Part shown: in pieces, positions 15,724 to 24,781 of the stretch
How positions within the stretch are numbered: the first letter of the stretch is position 1
How the letters are laid out: every line of letters begins with the position of its first letter
Assembly: GCA_013299055.1 (NCBI GenBank)
Contig: JAAFKB010000023.1
Location: 1-45,745 of the forward strand
From: Sphaerotilus sp.
Lineage (GTDB): Bacteria > Pseudomonadota > Gammaproteobacteria > Burkholderiales > Burkholderiaceae_C
Reading direction: 5' to 3'
Length of the DNA stretch: 45,745 nucleotides
Translations under genes and position numbers: made by a program
Notes under the pieces: generated by a model
Databases searched by the model: none
Told to the model about the DNA's origin: nothing
The model's input: only the letters and a program-made list of their open reading frames with translations

Positions 15724-17228
15724 GTGAAGCAGCTCTCGGCAGTATCCGGTGCCCGTCCCAGCGCCTTGAGGATGTTGGTCGGGCCGAAGATCCGCGGCAT
15801 CAGCGAGCCGCGGCTGGGGTCGGACAACTGGTTGCTGCGGCGCACGAAGACCGGGCGCCCCTTGCTGTTCTCGGCAAACGGGTCGGCGTTGGTCGATTCC
15901 CAGAGGCCCCCGTCGACCGGTCCCCACTTGAGCAGCTTGCCCTGCACCTTGAACAGCAGCGAGGCCAGCATGATCCCGTTGTTGTTGGCAGTCTGGGCCT
16001 TGATGGGGCCGGTGCCATTCTCGAATATGCCCTCGTAATAGCCCTTCTTCGGGTCATAGGCATCCACGATGGCATCGAACAGCAGGTCGGTGTAGGGCGA
16101 CTGCCAGACCGCCCACATGCCCAGCGCGGCCTTGAGCGCGATGGCCGCCATCTCGGGCACATGCTGACCGGTGTCGGTGATCGTGTTCCACGTGTAGCCG
16201 GTGCTGTAGATGGTGTCGTAGACGAAGTAGGGCGCCCGGTCCAGCTGGTGCTCCGAGCGTGCCGTCAGGATGCCGGCTTCGCGGAAGCGGTTTTCCTGTG
16301 CCTGGTAGACCCGGTGCGCGAAGTTCTCCATCCACCGCTGCGAATGCTTCTTGTCGTCGGTGCTGCGGTCGTAGGGGTGGTCCCAGTTCAGCTCGATGCC
16401 GTCGAGCACGTAGCTCTCGGACACGACGTAGTTGTGCTGCGAGAACATGCGCGGGTCACGCGTGTCGTAAGGCACCTTGACCCCGTAGATGTGGATCATG
16501 TTGAACGGCTCGGGCATGGACGCACGGGTCGTGTTGAAGCCCCACAGCTGGAAGCCCTTGGCGGCGTATTCCTCGTAGCCCAGCCGACCCTCCTGCAGGT
16601 ACTCGGTCTTCTTTTCCTTGTTGACCGCTGCGCCGAACAGGGTGCCGGTCTTGTCGATGGTGTTGCGGAAATCCCAGCGCAGCACCACCCGGTCGATGGC
16701 GTTGCCGTGCTCGGGGTAGCGTTCCTTGATGATCTTGAACCACAGCAGCAGGCGGCCGAGGTCCAGGGCCGAGAAGCCGATCTCGCCGGGGTTGTTGCCG
16801 TAGTCCACCTTCTTGGCGGTCTTGGTGTGGTAGGCCTTGTTCGGCATCTCGCCACGGAACAGGTCCAGCGTGGTGAAGGTCTTCAGCAGATTCACCAGCC
16901 AGGTGTCGAACTGGGTCTTCTCGATGATCTCCAGCTCGCGGGCGGCCACCAGTGCGCCCAGGTAGGACGCCGTGTCCCACATGGTGGTCGAAGGGTAGTC
17001 GTTGACCGCGTTCACCAGACCGGTCTCGGACTGGTAGTTGTTCTGGAAGTACTGCCAGGCCATCCTGGCCATGGCCATCTCGCGCTTGTTGAGCGGCCCC
17101 GAGCGGTGGGGGTAGGACCACGCCGGCAGCGGGGTCATGTCCACCACGCCGAGTGGCAGGTTGGCTGTGGCGGGCACGCCGGCACAGCCGGTCAGCACGG
17201 CAGCCACCGCAATGGCGAACTTGTTCAT
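15666..17228 (-). CDS. DUF3131 lipoprotein (second of four)
   Basis: A 520-residue predicted lipoprotein: MNKFAIAVAAVLTGC ends in the lipobox LTGC, with Ala at +2 compatible with outer-membrane sorting. A good ribosome site (AGGAAGG) lies about 9 bp before the ATG at 17228, which decides the start over longer frames. The DUF3131 core begins near residue 50 (WQYFQNNYQSETGLVNAV, STTMWDTASYLGALVAA) and continues with GRLGYEEYAAKGFQLWGF and FVYDTIYSTGYTWNT, motifs shared with both neighbours. The C-terminal 70-90 residues are specific to this copy and contain two Cys (ESCFTCED). The gap to the upstream gene is 34 bp. No enzymatic activity is claimed. Confidence 0.88.
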   Translation of the reverse strand: MNKFAIAVAAVLTGCAGVPATANLPLGVVDMTPLPAWSYPHRSGPLNKREMAMARMAWQYFQNNYQSETGLVNAVNDYPSTTMWDTASYLGALVAARELEIIEKTQFDTWLVNLLKTFTTLDLFRGEMPNKAYHTKTAKKVDYGNNPGEIGFSALDLGRLLLWFKIIKERYPEHGNAIDRVVLRWDFRNTIDKTGTLFGAAVNKEKKTEYLQEGRLGYEEYAAKGFQLWGFNTTRASMPEPFNMIHIYGVKVPYDTRDPRMFSQHNYVVSESYVLDGIELNWDHPYDRSTDDKKHSQRWMENFAHRVYQAQENRFREAGILTARSEHQLDRAPYFVYDTIYSTGYTWNTITDTGQHVPEMAAIALKAALGMWAVWQSPYTDLLFDAIVDAYDPKKGYYEGIFENGTGPIKAQTANNNGIMLASLLFKVQGKLLKWGPVDGGLWESTNADPFAENSKGRPVFVRRSNQLSDPSRGSLMPRIFGPTNILKALGRAPDTAESCFTCEDQRFKDYSPSWQVRPR

Positions 17229-17262
17229 GTTCTGGCCTTCCTCTGGTCTCTGGGGGACACGG

Positions 17263-18579
17263 TCACCGGTATCGGACCAGCGAACCCTTGCGGATGTACG
17301 CCAGGCTTTCGAGGATGACGGCATTGGTGTTGCAGTTGACCGACAGGTTGGGTTTGCCCGACCCCTCGTAGCGTCCCGCGAACCAGCCCCGCTTGGGATC
17401 GTTCAGGTCGGCGACCCCGTCGATCAGCTTGCGGGTGTAGGGGGTGTCGTACAGCGCGTACCAGCCGAAGGCTGCCTTGGTGCTCAGCGAGCGGAAGGCC
17501 GAGGCGTCCTCGCCGTTTTCCGTGATGGCGTTCCAGGTCTTGCCGTCGGAGAACACGGTGTTGTAGATGAAGTACGGCTTCTGGTCGAGGTGGTCCTCGG
17601 TCACGGCGGTCAGCTTGCCGGTGCGTTCGTGGCGGCGCTGCTGGGCCGAGTAGACCCGCCAGGCCAGCTCGCGCGAGGCGCTGTCCCAGCCGAACTCCAG
17701 GCCGTCGAGCACGTACGGCTCGCTGATGACGAAGTTCTGCGCGCCGAACACCGCCGGGATCCGCCGGTCGTGGGCGATGCGCACCCCGTAGACATCGACG
17801 TAGGCCGCCTGACGCGAGTAGTTGTAGGACGCGGTGACATCCTGGCCCATCAGCGAGAAGGTCTTGGCGGCGTACTGCTCGTAGCCGAGGCGGCCTTCCT
17901 GCACCAGCTCGGTCTTGCCGGCCTTGTCCACCCGTGCGCCCATCATCTCGCCGTCACGCGACAGGTGGGTCGTGTCCCAGCGACCGATGACCTTGCGCGC
18001 GGCCTCGGTGTGCTGCGGGTATTGCCACACCAGCACGTTCAGCGGCACCAGCAGCCGCCCCAGGTCGATCACCGACCAGCCCACACCCCGGTCGCTGACC
18101 TTGTTGGTGTAGTCGGTCATGCGCAGGGTCTGCGTGTTGTACGCCTTGTTGGGCAGCTGCTTGTCGAACAGCGGCAGCGCGCCCAGCGAGGTCAGCGCCT
18201 TGCCGATGCGCTGGTCGAACTCGGCCGTGTCGATCAGGTCGAGCTGGCGTGCCGAGATGACCGCCAGCAGGTACGAGCCCACGTCCCACATCGTCGCCGA
18301 GGGATAGTTCTCGACCGAGCCTGGCAAGCCGGTGCTGGCGTCGACATTCTTCTGGAAGTAGGTCCATGCGGTGCGGGCCCAGGCCTGCTCGCGCTCGGTC
18401 AGCTCGCGTGCGGGACGGGCCTTGGCGCGGTTGGGACTGGCGGGCAGGGTGGTGGCCGCCGGGCTGATGGCCCAGCCGCTGCGGAACTCGATCCAGGCCA
18501 CGGCGCTGAACGCCACGGTCAGGCTCAGGATGAAGACCAGGTAACTGCGTGCCTTGACGAGATTGTCTTTGAGGCTCAT
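17263..18579 (-). CDS. Membrane-anchored DUF3131 protein (first of four)
   Basis: A 438-residue protein with one N-terminal membrane helix (SYLVFILSLTVAFSAVAW, about residues 11-28) and no lipobox, so it is expected to be anchored in the inner membrane facing the periplasm. The DUF3131 domain fills the rest: WTYFQKNVDASTGLPGSV, SATMWDVGSYLLAVISA, GRLGYEQYAAKTFSLMG and FIYNTVFSDGKTWNA. ATG at 18579 gives the anchor directly; the open frame extends further upstream but only as Pro/Arg-rich shadow sequence. It directly follows the GT2 synthase (58-bp gap) and is the best placed of the four paralogues to meet the nascent glycan as it leaves the inner membrane (inference). Confidence 0.88.
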   Translation of the reverse strand: MSLKDNLVKARSYLVFILSLTVAFSAVAWIEFRSGWAISPAATTLPASPNRAKARPARELTEREQAWARTAWTYFQKNVDASTGLPGSVENYPSATMWDVGSYLLAVISARQLDLIDTAEFDQRIGKALTSLGALPLFDKQLPNKAYNTQTLRMTDYTNKVSDRGVGWSVIDLGRLLVPLNVLVWQYPQHTEAARKVIGRWDTTHLSRDGEMMGARVDKAGKTELVQEGRLGYEQYAAKTFSLMGQDVTASYNYSRQAAYVDVYGVRIAHDRRIPAVFGAQNFVISEPYVLDGLEFGWDSASRELAWRVYSAQQRRHERTGKLTAVTEDHLDQKPYFIYNTVFSDGKTWNAITENGEDASAFRSLSTKAAFGWYALYDTPYTRKLIDGVADLNDPKRGWFAGRYEGSGKPNLSVNCNTNAVILESLAYIRKGSLVRYR

Positions 18580-18637
18580 GGAATTGCTCGCTCTCGTGCT
18601 CGTAGGGAGGGGTGGGTCGACACGGTCACTGCCACCG

Positions 18638-20515
18638 TCACTGTGGTGCGGCCAGGATCCGGGTGGCACCCGGTGCGGCGACCGTGCTGGCCTGGGCGTC
18701 GGGTTGCGCTGCTTCTTGCGGCTCATCCTCCGGCGACCACAGGGCCGCGCGGATCATGGGCAGCATGCAGAAGACGTTGTTCAGGCCCCAGAAGGTGTTC
18801 ACGATGAAGCTTGGAGTCTCATCCAGTCGCCCTGCGACGAAGACGCGATATGCGCTGTAAACGATGCCCAGAAGCGTCAGCACCACGATGGTGAGCTGCG
18901 GTGTCACCAGGTGCAGGAAGTTGCCCTCCTGGCGGTCCTTGGGGGTCACGGGGAACTTGATCTTCTCGCCCTTGAGCACCGTCCACAGTGCCCGGAAGTT
19001 GATCGAGAAGAACGACAGGTAGGACGCCTTGCCATCCCAGGAGCGCGAGCCCCAGGTGCCGAACAGGAAGGCCAGCTCGGTCAGCAGGATGAAGGGCAGG
19101 AAGTGGGCGTAGAAGTCGTTGGAGTACGCGGCCACCGGCGAGACGGCCGTGAACATGGCGATGATCGGCGCCACCAGGAACACGATGTTCCAGACACACC
19201 CGAGGTAGGACCAGAACGTGCTCAGGTACATCACGCGCTGCAGCGGCGTCATGCGGCCTTTGAACAGCGGGTTGTCGTGCATCATGATGTCGAGCGTGCC
19301 GCCGGCGTACTTGAACCGCTGGACCGCCCACGACAGCAGGTCCTGCGGCGACAGCATCTTCGACTCGATGCGCGGATGCATGACCGATTTCCAGCGCCGG
19401 TCCGGGTCGTTATGCAGCACGATCGAGGTGTAGATGTCCTCGGAGACGTGGAACTTGTAGGGCGTGAACTCGGTCTCCAGCACCATCTGTCCCCGCAGGG
19501 CGTCCTGGAAGTCTTCGCGCGTTTCCGGATCCTTGATGTCCACGGAGAGTCGCTTGACCTCGCTGTCGATGGCGCTCGCATAGGCCCGCAGCGCCGCCTG
19601 CATCACCGCCTCGCGCCGGTGGATGCTGGCCGCCCCGCAGCAGAACGCCGCGTTGGCCGCGTTGCGCCGACGCAGGATCACGTCGTAGAACATCTGTGGC
19701 TCGCTGACGAAGGGGTCCGCGCCGATGCGCACGGGACCGGCCACGCCTTCCACCAGCCGGCCGAGCCAGCGCCCAGGCGTGCCGATGTGACGCCCCAGCC
19801 AGTCGGGCAGGGGGCGTCCCTGGGGCAGGTCGAAGAACCACTGCGGCGTCTGCACCCAGGCCACGTCCGGGTCGCGGAAGTAGCCCAGCGTGTTCTCCAG
19901 GATGCTCGGGAACAGGCGCGTGTCCGAGTCGCAGATGACGATGAAGTCGCCGCTGGTCTGCTCCATGGCATTGCGCAGGTTGCCGGCCTTGAAGCCGACG
20001 TTGTTGCTGCGGGTGATGTAATGCACGCCCTCGTGCTCGCAGATCGCGCGCATGGTGGCGCGCCGCCCGTCGTCCAGCACATGGATGCGCAGGTCGATCG
20101 GATGGGGATAGCGGACAGCCTTGGCGTCGCGGATGGTCAGCCGCACCAGCTCCTCGTCCTCGTTGTAGGTGGTGATGAACACGTCCACCGCCACGGGGCG
20201 TTCGGGCATCTCGTCCTGGTCCACGCACTGGCGGATGCTGTCCGGCGCCGGACGCATCGGGTAGTCGCGGGTCTGCCAGAGGTTGACCGTGAACAGGATC
20301 AGGCCGACATAGGCCAGTGTCTCCGCCACCACCAGCGGAATCGCGAACCACAGTGCCTCCGGATTGAGCGAGACCGTCCAGCGCCAGTGGATGTAGCTGG
20401 CCCCGAACACCAGCGCGATCACGGCCAGGAACTGCCACAGCAGCTCGATGCCCGGCTGGTAAGGCACGGGCTCGGGCGGCTTGCGGTTCTCGAAAGGTTC
20501 GAAGTAAAACGCCAT
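18638..20515 (-). CDS. BcsA-like processive GT2 glycan synthase
   Basis: A 625-residue inner-membrane glycosyltransferase. Two helices (about 25-45 and 55-85) precede a cytoplasmic GT2 domain with TYNEDEELVR, VLDDGRR, KAGNLRNAM, DSD (Asp196/Asp198, metal/UDP binding), VQTPQWFF, FCCGAASIHRR and SED near 358, which takes the place of the TED motif. Further helices follow, with FPVTPK near 520 matching the FxVTPK gating loop of cellulose synthase. The acceptor motif, normally QxxRW, reads QRFKY (399-403). There is no C-terminal PilZ domain and no BcsB-like gene, so direct c-di-GMP activation as in BcsA is not expected. It probably synthesises and extrudes a beta-linked hexose polymer; donor and linkage are unknown. 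ATG at 20515; 37 bp after the kinase gene. Confidence 0.92.
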   Translation of the reverse strand: MAFYFEPFENRKPPEPVPYQPGIELLWQFLAVIALVFGASYIHWRWTVSLNPEALWFAIPLVVAETLAYVGLILFTVNLWQTRDYPMRPAPDSIRQCVDQDEMPERPVAVDVFITTYNEDEELVRLTIRDAKAVRYPHPIDLRIHVLDDGRRATMRAICEHEGVHYITRSNNVGFKAGNLRNAMEQTSGDFIVICDSDTRLFPSILENTLGYFRDPDVAWVQTPQWFFDLPQGRPLPDWLGRHIGTPGRWLGRLVEGVAGPVRIGADPFVSEPQMFYDVILRRRNAANAAFCCGAASIHRREAVMQAALRAYASAIDSEVKRLSVDIKDPETREDFQDALRGQMVLETEFTPYKFHVSEDIYTSIVLHNDPDRRWKSVMHPRIESKMLSPQDLLSWAVQRFKYAGGTLDIMMHDNPLFKGRMTPLQRVMYLSTFWSYLGCVWNIVFLVAPIIAMFTAVSPVAAYSNDFYAHFLPFILLTELAFLFGTWGSRSWDGKASYLSFFSINFRALWTVLKGEKIKFPVTPKDRQEGNFLHLVTPQLTIVVLTLLGIVYSAYRVFVAGRLDETPSFIVNTFWGLNNVFCMLPMIRAALWSPEDEPQEAAQPDAQASTVAAPGATRILAAPQ

Positions 20516-20552
20516 GGTGGTTCTCGTGTGGAGGCAGGGTCCGGGCCGGGGG

Positions 20553-21041
20553 TCAGGCGGTCGGCTGCGGCAGCTGCTTGACCAGGTGCAGGCGGTTGCC
20601 GTGGGGGGTGACCACGTAGTCCAGGTCGTCGAAACAGCCCCGGATGAGCGCCAGACCCATGCCGCCCTCGGGGATGTTGTCCAGGTCGTCGGGGTCGAAG
20701 TCGAAGACCGATCCGTCGGCCTGCGCCAGCAGATCCGTGGGAATCGGGCTGCCCTGGTCGAGCGCCGACAGCAGCCAGCGCCCGGCATCGGCCGTGCAGC
20801 GCAGACCGATGTGACCGGTGCCCGTCTCGCCGTAGCCATGCCGGACCACGTTGGTCAGCACCTCCGTCAGCCCCAGGTCGATTTCGGCGGCCCACTCCAC
20901 GCCGCCGCGTGCGATGGCCAAGGCGTTGAGTTCTGCGCAGATGCGCGAGACCTCCTCCAGCGTGGCGGGGATGTGGGCCTCGTAGAGCAGGTCTCCGGGC
21001 GGGGCCTGCACGGGCACGGAGATCAGGAGCGCGTGGTCCAT
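20553..21041 (-). CDS. RsbW/SpoIIAB-like serine kinase (anti-sigma type ATPase)
   Basis: A 162-residue GHKL-fold ATPase of the anti-sigma kinase type. The N-box is EVLTNVVRHGY (around residues 68-78), the G1 box is DQGSP and the G2 box EGGMGLALI. In the family such kinases phosphorylate a STAS-domain partner on Ser and hold a target protein until the partner is dephosphorylated. The STAS partner and the PP2C phosphatase are two and three genes upstream in the same operon, so the partner-switch set is complete. No sigma factor is encoded nearby; the controlled target may be the adjacent synthase or another protein (inference). ATG at 21041 is 4 bp after the upstream stop. Confidence 0.9.
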   Translation of the reverse strand: MDHALLISVPVQAPPGDLLYEAHIPATLEEVSRICAELNALAIARGGVEWAAEIDLGLTEVLTNVVRHGYGETGTGHIGLRCTADAGRWLLSALDQGSPIPTDLLAQADGSVFDFDPDDLDNIPEGGMGLALIRGCFDDLDYVVTPHGNRLHLVKQLPQPTA

Positions 21042-21045
21042 GGCG

Positions 21046-22212
21046 TCAGTCCGCGGCGAGGGCCGCCTCGCACATGGCCGTGCGCAGGTCGGCATGGGCG
21101 GGGTGTTCGGCCGGCGGGGTGCGTGCGTCACCCAGTACCCAGCGCATGTCGGTGTCCACCAGGTCCACGGCCTGGCCGCTGGGCTCGATGAACTTGCCGG
21201 CGAAGACGATGCGCTCGTCCAGCAGGGCGCCCTCGGTGACACGGGTGTAGTCGCCCAGGATGCCGCCCCGGATGCGCACGCCGGCCTGCAGGACGCAGTT
21301 GGCGCCGATCATGGCGGGGCCGTCGATGTGGACGCCTGAGCCGATGCGGGTGCCGCTGCCCAGGTAGACCGGCCCTCGGATCACGGCGTCCGGTGCGATC
21401 GTGACGCCCAGCCCGGCGAAGACGCCCGGCCGGATCTCGCGTCCCGGCACCTTCAGCCCCTGGACACGGCCCTCCAGGATCAGACGCGTGGCGTTCCAGA
21501 AGTCGTTGACGCAGCCGATGTCCACCCACTCGAAAGGCAGGCTGATGGCGCAGACCTTTTCGCCGGCGGCGATCAGGCGCGGGAAGAGCTGCGAGCCGAT
21601 GTCGTATTCGACACCGGCCGGGATGTGGTCGAACACCTGCGGCTCGAACAGGTAGATGCCGGTGTTGATCGTGTTGGACGCCGCCTCGGCCACCTTGGGC
21701 TTTTCCTGGAAGCGCAGGACACGGCCGCTGTCGTCGGTGACGACGACGCCGTACTTGCTGACCTCCTCGCGCGGCACGGGCTTGGTCACGATCGTGGCCA
21801 GGGCACCGCTGGCCCGGTGAAAGCGCAGCACCTCGGTCAGGTCCACGTCGATCAGCGCATCGCCGCAGAGCACGGCGAAGGTCTGGTCGAAGAAGCCGCA
21901 GTGGTCCTGGATGCGCCGCATGCCCCCGGCCGAGCCCAGCGGCTGGTCCAGGAACTCGCCGTTGACCAGCTTGCCTTCGTAGGAGTAGGCGATCGAGACC
22001 CCGAAGCGGTCGCCGTCGCGGAAGTAGTCCTCGATGGCGTGCGACAGGTAGCTGGTGTTGATGTAGATCTCGTCGAAGGCGTGCCGGTGCAGGTGATCGA
22101 TGATCGCCTCCATGATCGGCTTGCGGATGAGCGGGATCATCGGCTTGGGCAGTACGTTCGTCAGCGGACGCACGCGCGTGCCCTTGCCGGCAGCGAGGAT
22201 CATGGCTTTCAT
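21046..22212 (-). CDS. NDP-sugar pyrophosphorylase, MPG1/mannose-1-P guanylyltransferase-like
   Basis: A 388-residue cytoplasmic nucleotidyltransferase that should couple a sugar-1-phosphate to an NTP. The N-terminus MKAMILAAGKGTRVRPLTNVLPKPMIP is the signature loop of the family; GDALIDVDL provides the metal-binding Asp and FQEKPK the sugar-binding segment. From about residue 255 a left-handed beta-helix of hexapeptide repeats is visible (VRGPVYLGSGTRIGSGVHI), as in GDP-mannose pyrophosphorylases. Whether it makes GDP-mannose, GDP-glucose, UDP-glucose or another sugar nucleotide cannot be told from sequence. ATG at 22212 (GGAG about 10 bp upstream) is chosen over the long upstream open frame. 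Its place before the kinase and synthase suggests it supplies the donor for the polymer. Confidence 0.85.
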   Translation of the reverse strand: MKAMILAAGKGTRVRPLTNVLPKPMIPLIRKPIMEAIIDHLHRHAFDEIYINTSYLSHAIEDYFRDGDRFGVSIAYSYEGKLVNGEFLDQPLGSAGGMRRIQDHCGFFDQTFAVLCGDALIDVDLTEVLRFHRASGALATIVTKPVPREEVSKYGVVVTDDSGRVLRFQEKPKVAEAASNTINTGIYLFEPQVFDHIPAGVEYDIGSQLFPRLIAAGEKVCAISLPFEWVDIGCVNDFWNATRLILEGRVQGLKVPGREIRPGVFAGLGVTIAPDAVIRGPVYLGSGTRIGSGVHIDGPAMIGANCVLQAGVRIRGGILGDYTRVTEGALLDERIVFAGKFIEPSGQAVDLVDTDMRWVLGDARTPPAEHPAHADLRTAMCEAALAAD

Positions 22213-22250
22213 GGCGGAAGCTCCGGTGGCAGCGGTAGGGCAGTGGCGGG

Positions 22251-22571
22251 TCAGGCGGTGGCGACCGCCGGCTCGATCGTGAAGACGCGGTCCATGCGGG
22301 TCAGCTTGAACAGGCCCAGCACCGTCGGCGAGGCCCCGCGGATGACGATGCTGCCCTGGCCGTTGAGCGCCTTCAGGATCGACACCAGCGTGCCCAGGCC
22401 ACTGGAGTCGATGAGCTTGACGGCGCTCATGTCCAGCACGATGCGCCGTGCACCGCCGTTGACGATCGCCATCATGTCGGTCTTGAACTGCGGCGCGAAC
22501 GAGGCATCCAGGCGGGGTGCGTGGACGGCCACGATGGTGTCGGTGCCGGATTGGGTGATGTCGAGTTGCAT
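22251..22571 (-). CDS. STAS-domain anti-sigma factor antagonist
   Basis: A 106-residue single-domain protein of the SpoIIAA/RsbV type. The phosphorylation site lies in IDSSGLGTLVSIL, with the acceptor Ser near residue 55. Its expected cycle is phosphorylation by the RsbW-like kinase encoded two genes downstream and dephosphorylation by the PP2C protein encoded directly upstream. A GGAGA ribosome site lies 8-9 bp before the ATG at 22571. Length is normal and nothing is missing. Confidence 0.92.
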   Translation of the reverse strand: MQLDITQSGTDTIVAVHAPRLDASFAPQFKTDMMAIVNGGARRIVLDMSAVKLIDSSGLGTLVSILKALNGQGSIVIRGASPTVLGLFKLTRMDRVFTIEPAVATA

Positions 22572-22601
22572 GGGGTGGTCTCCGGGGTGTGGGTCCGAGG
22601 G

Positions 22602-23849
22602 TCAGATTGCCGGCATCGGGCCGGCACCGTGGGTGGACGTGCGCTCGATGACCAGCATCGAGACGTCGTCCTTGAAGGCGTCGCTGTCGCTGCCGCTCCA
22701 GCGGCGCATCTCGTCGCGGAAGGCCGGCGGGATCGACTCGACCGGCGCGGGCTGGCGGGCCGCGAGGTAGGCCGCCAGGCGCTCGACGCCGTATTCCTCT
22801 TCCTGCGGGGACTCGCATTCGGTCACGCCGTCGGAGTACAGGCACAGGCGGTCGCCTGGGGCCAGCGTGCAGTGCAGGTGGTGGTAGTCGGCGAAGTCGA
22901 ACAGGCCCACGGGCATGTCGCCTTCCTCGTCGAGCACCTCGGTCGAGCCGTCGGCACGCACGATCACCGGCACGGTATGGCCGGCGCGCACCATCACCGT
23001 CTCGCCGCTGCGCTCGTCGAGCACACCGTAGGTGCAGGTCAGGTAGTTCGAGCCCAGCTCCAGGCTGGTCATCTGGCGGTTGAGGGCGTCGAGCGCCTGG
23101 GCCGGTGGCGTGATGCGGACCTGTCCGTCCGGTCCCGGCTGGCGCAGCACGCAGCCGGCCGAGCGGGGGTCCAGGCTCTGGGTCATCAGCATGCCGACCA
23201 TGGCGGCGGCGACGCCGTGCCCGGCCACGTCCACGTTGTAGAAGCCGATGTGGTGCGCGTCGAGGCGAAAGCCGTTGATCGCATCGCCCGACACCCGCGA
23301 AGAGGGCAGGAACAGCCAGGCCATGCGGCTGTGCTGCGAGTCCAGGGCGGCGCGTGGCAGCATCCCTTTCTGGAATTCGCCGGCGGCCTGGATGTCGGCC
23401 TGGATGTGGGCCAGCGCGTCGTGGAGCTGCTGGTTGCGCACGTGGAGCGAACTCTGCAGCGCCAGCATGCGCTGCCCCCCCCGGATGCGCACCGCCATCT
23501 CGTCGAAGTCCAGCGGCTTGCGCAGGAAGTCGTCGGCTCCGGCGGACAGCCCGGCCAGCAGATCCTCGCGTGCGTCGCGGCTGGACATGAGGATGAAGTA
23601 GACGTAGGGCAGGTCGGTGCGTCCGCGCAGCGTGCGGCACAGCGTCGTGCCGTCCATGCCGTCCATCACCCAGTCGCTGATGACCATGTCCACAGGGTGC
23701 TCGGCCAGCACCTGCAAGGCGGCCAGACCATCGCGGGCTTCGACGACGTGGTGGCCGAGCTTTTCCACCTTGCGGCGGACGATGAGCCGCTGCATGTCCT
23801 GGTCATCGACGACGAGGATGCGCAAGGGGCTGGTGTCGGCAAGTTGCAT
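22602..23849 (-). CDS. Response regulator with PP2C (RsbU/SpoIIE) phosphatase output
   Basis: A 415-residue cytoplasmic protein. The N-terminal receiver (1-125) has ILVVDDQD, phospho-acceptor Asp in MVISDWVMDG, the Ser in LMSSR and the Lys in LRKPLD. A helical linker (about 130-165) leads to a SpoIIE-type PP2C domain with metal-binding DVAGHG, LCLYSDGVTE and FKDDVSML. The natural reading is that a sensor kinase phosphorylates the receiver and turns on dephosphorylation of the STAS protein encoded 30 bp downstream. The orphan hybrid kinase at 5542-9861 is one possible input (inference). ATG at 23849; 12 bp after the barrel gene. Confidence 0.93.
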   Translation of the reverse strand: MQLADTSPLRILVVDDQDMQRLIVRRKVEKLGHHVVEARDGLAALQVLAEHPVDMVISDWVMDGMDGTTLCRTLRGRTDLPYVYFILMSSRDAREDLLAGLSAGADDFLRKPLDFDEMAVRIRGGQRMLALQSSLHVRNQQLHDALAHIQADIQAAGEFQKGMLPRAALDSQHSRMAWLFLPSSRVSGDAINGFRLDAHHIGFYNVDVAGHGVAAAMVGMLMTQSLDPRSAGCVLRQPGPDGQVRITPPAQALDALNRQMTSLELGSNYLTCTYGVLDERSGETVMVRAGHTVPVIVRADGSTEVLDEEGDMPVGLFDFADYHHLHCTLAPGDRLCLYSDGVTECESPQEEEYGVERLAAYLAARQPAPVESIPPAFRDEMRRWSGSDSDAFKDDVSMLVIERTSTHGAGPMPAI

Positions 23850-23861
23850 GGTGGGTGGTGC

Positions 23862-24781
23862 TCAGAGCAGGTTGCCGCTGGTGCTCACGGTGAACGAGCC
23901 ATCCTTGAACCGCCCGGTGCCAGGAGACTTCTCGTTCCACGGAAAGCGATTGCCGGAATAGTTGTTGTACTGGAAGCTCCAGCTGCCGGGACGCCAGTCG
24001 AAATAGCCAAAACCGTAGGTGTAATCACCGTCCCAGGGCTGTTGCTGGGTTTTCGTCAGATACTTGGTCAGACTGAAGTTGAAATACCAGTTGCTTGGCA
24101 GTGCATATTTGCAGCCCAGCGACAGGGTTTTCTTGTTCTTCAGCACGGCATTCGTGGCGAGGTCCGTGTAGCGCGGCGAGAGGTTCAGGCCGGTCGAGCA
24201 GCCCACGGTGTCGTTCTCGTCGAGTGCCAGCAGCGGGTGCAGCAGCTTGGGCAGCGGGAACTTGAACGAGACGTTCAGCCCCCCCGAGAGGAAGTCGGTG
24301 CGGCGCTCCTTCTTGGCCGGGTCGGGGTTGAAGCGGTTGCCGCCGTTGTTCGAGTACTGGGCGCTGAAGGTATAGGGCCGCCAGTCGTCGTAGCCGAACG
24401 AATAGGCGAAGTCCGGGTTCCAGGGTTTCTGCAGGTCCGGCTGGATGAACTTGAACAGATTGACGTTCACGAACCACGAACTCAGTGGCACGTATTTCAG
24501 GCCGAGCTGGACGGTCGACGACTTCGCCGGGCCGCCGCCGAGGTCCATGCCGGCGTTGTCGGCGGGCAGATCGAAGGCCAGGCGGTAGCTCAGGCTTTCC
24601 TCGGCCGAGCCGTCGAGCAGCTTGCCCAGCGGTGTCGAGAAGGAGCTGTAGACGTTTTTCCAGACCTCGTCATCGGCGGTGGGCTCGGCCAGTGCGGCCG
24701 TCGGGGCCAGCGTGGCGACGGCCACCATCCAGGCGAGGGTTGGCCGCGCGGGCCGGGCGTGTGGCGAGTGGGTGGGCTTCA

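Noticed and set aside
18638-20515. Calling the GT2 gene cellulose synthase bcsA
   Set aside because: No PilZ domain, no bcsB or bcsC neighbours, and the QxxRW motif is changed; only the general processive-synthase class is supported.
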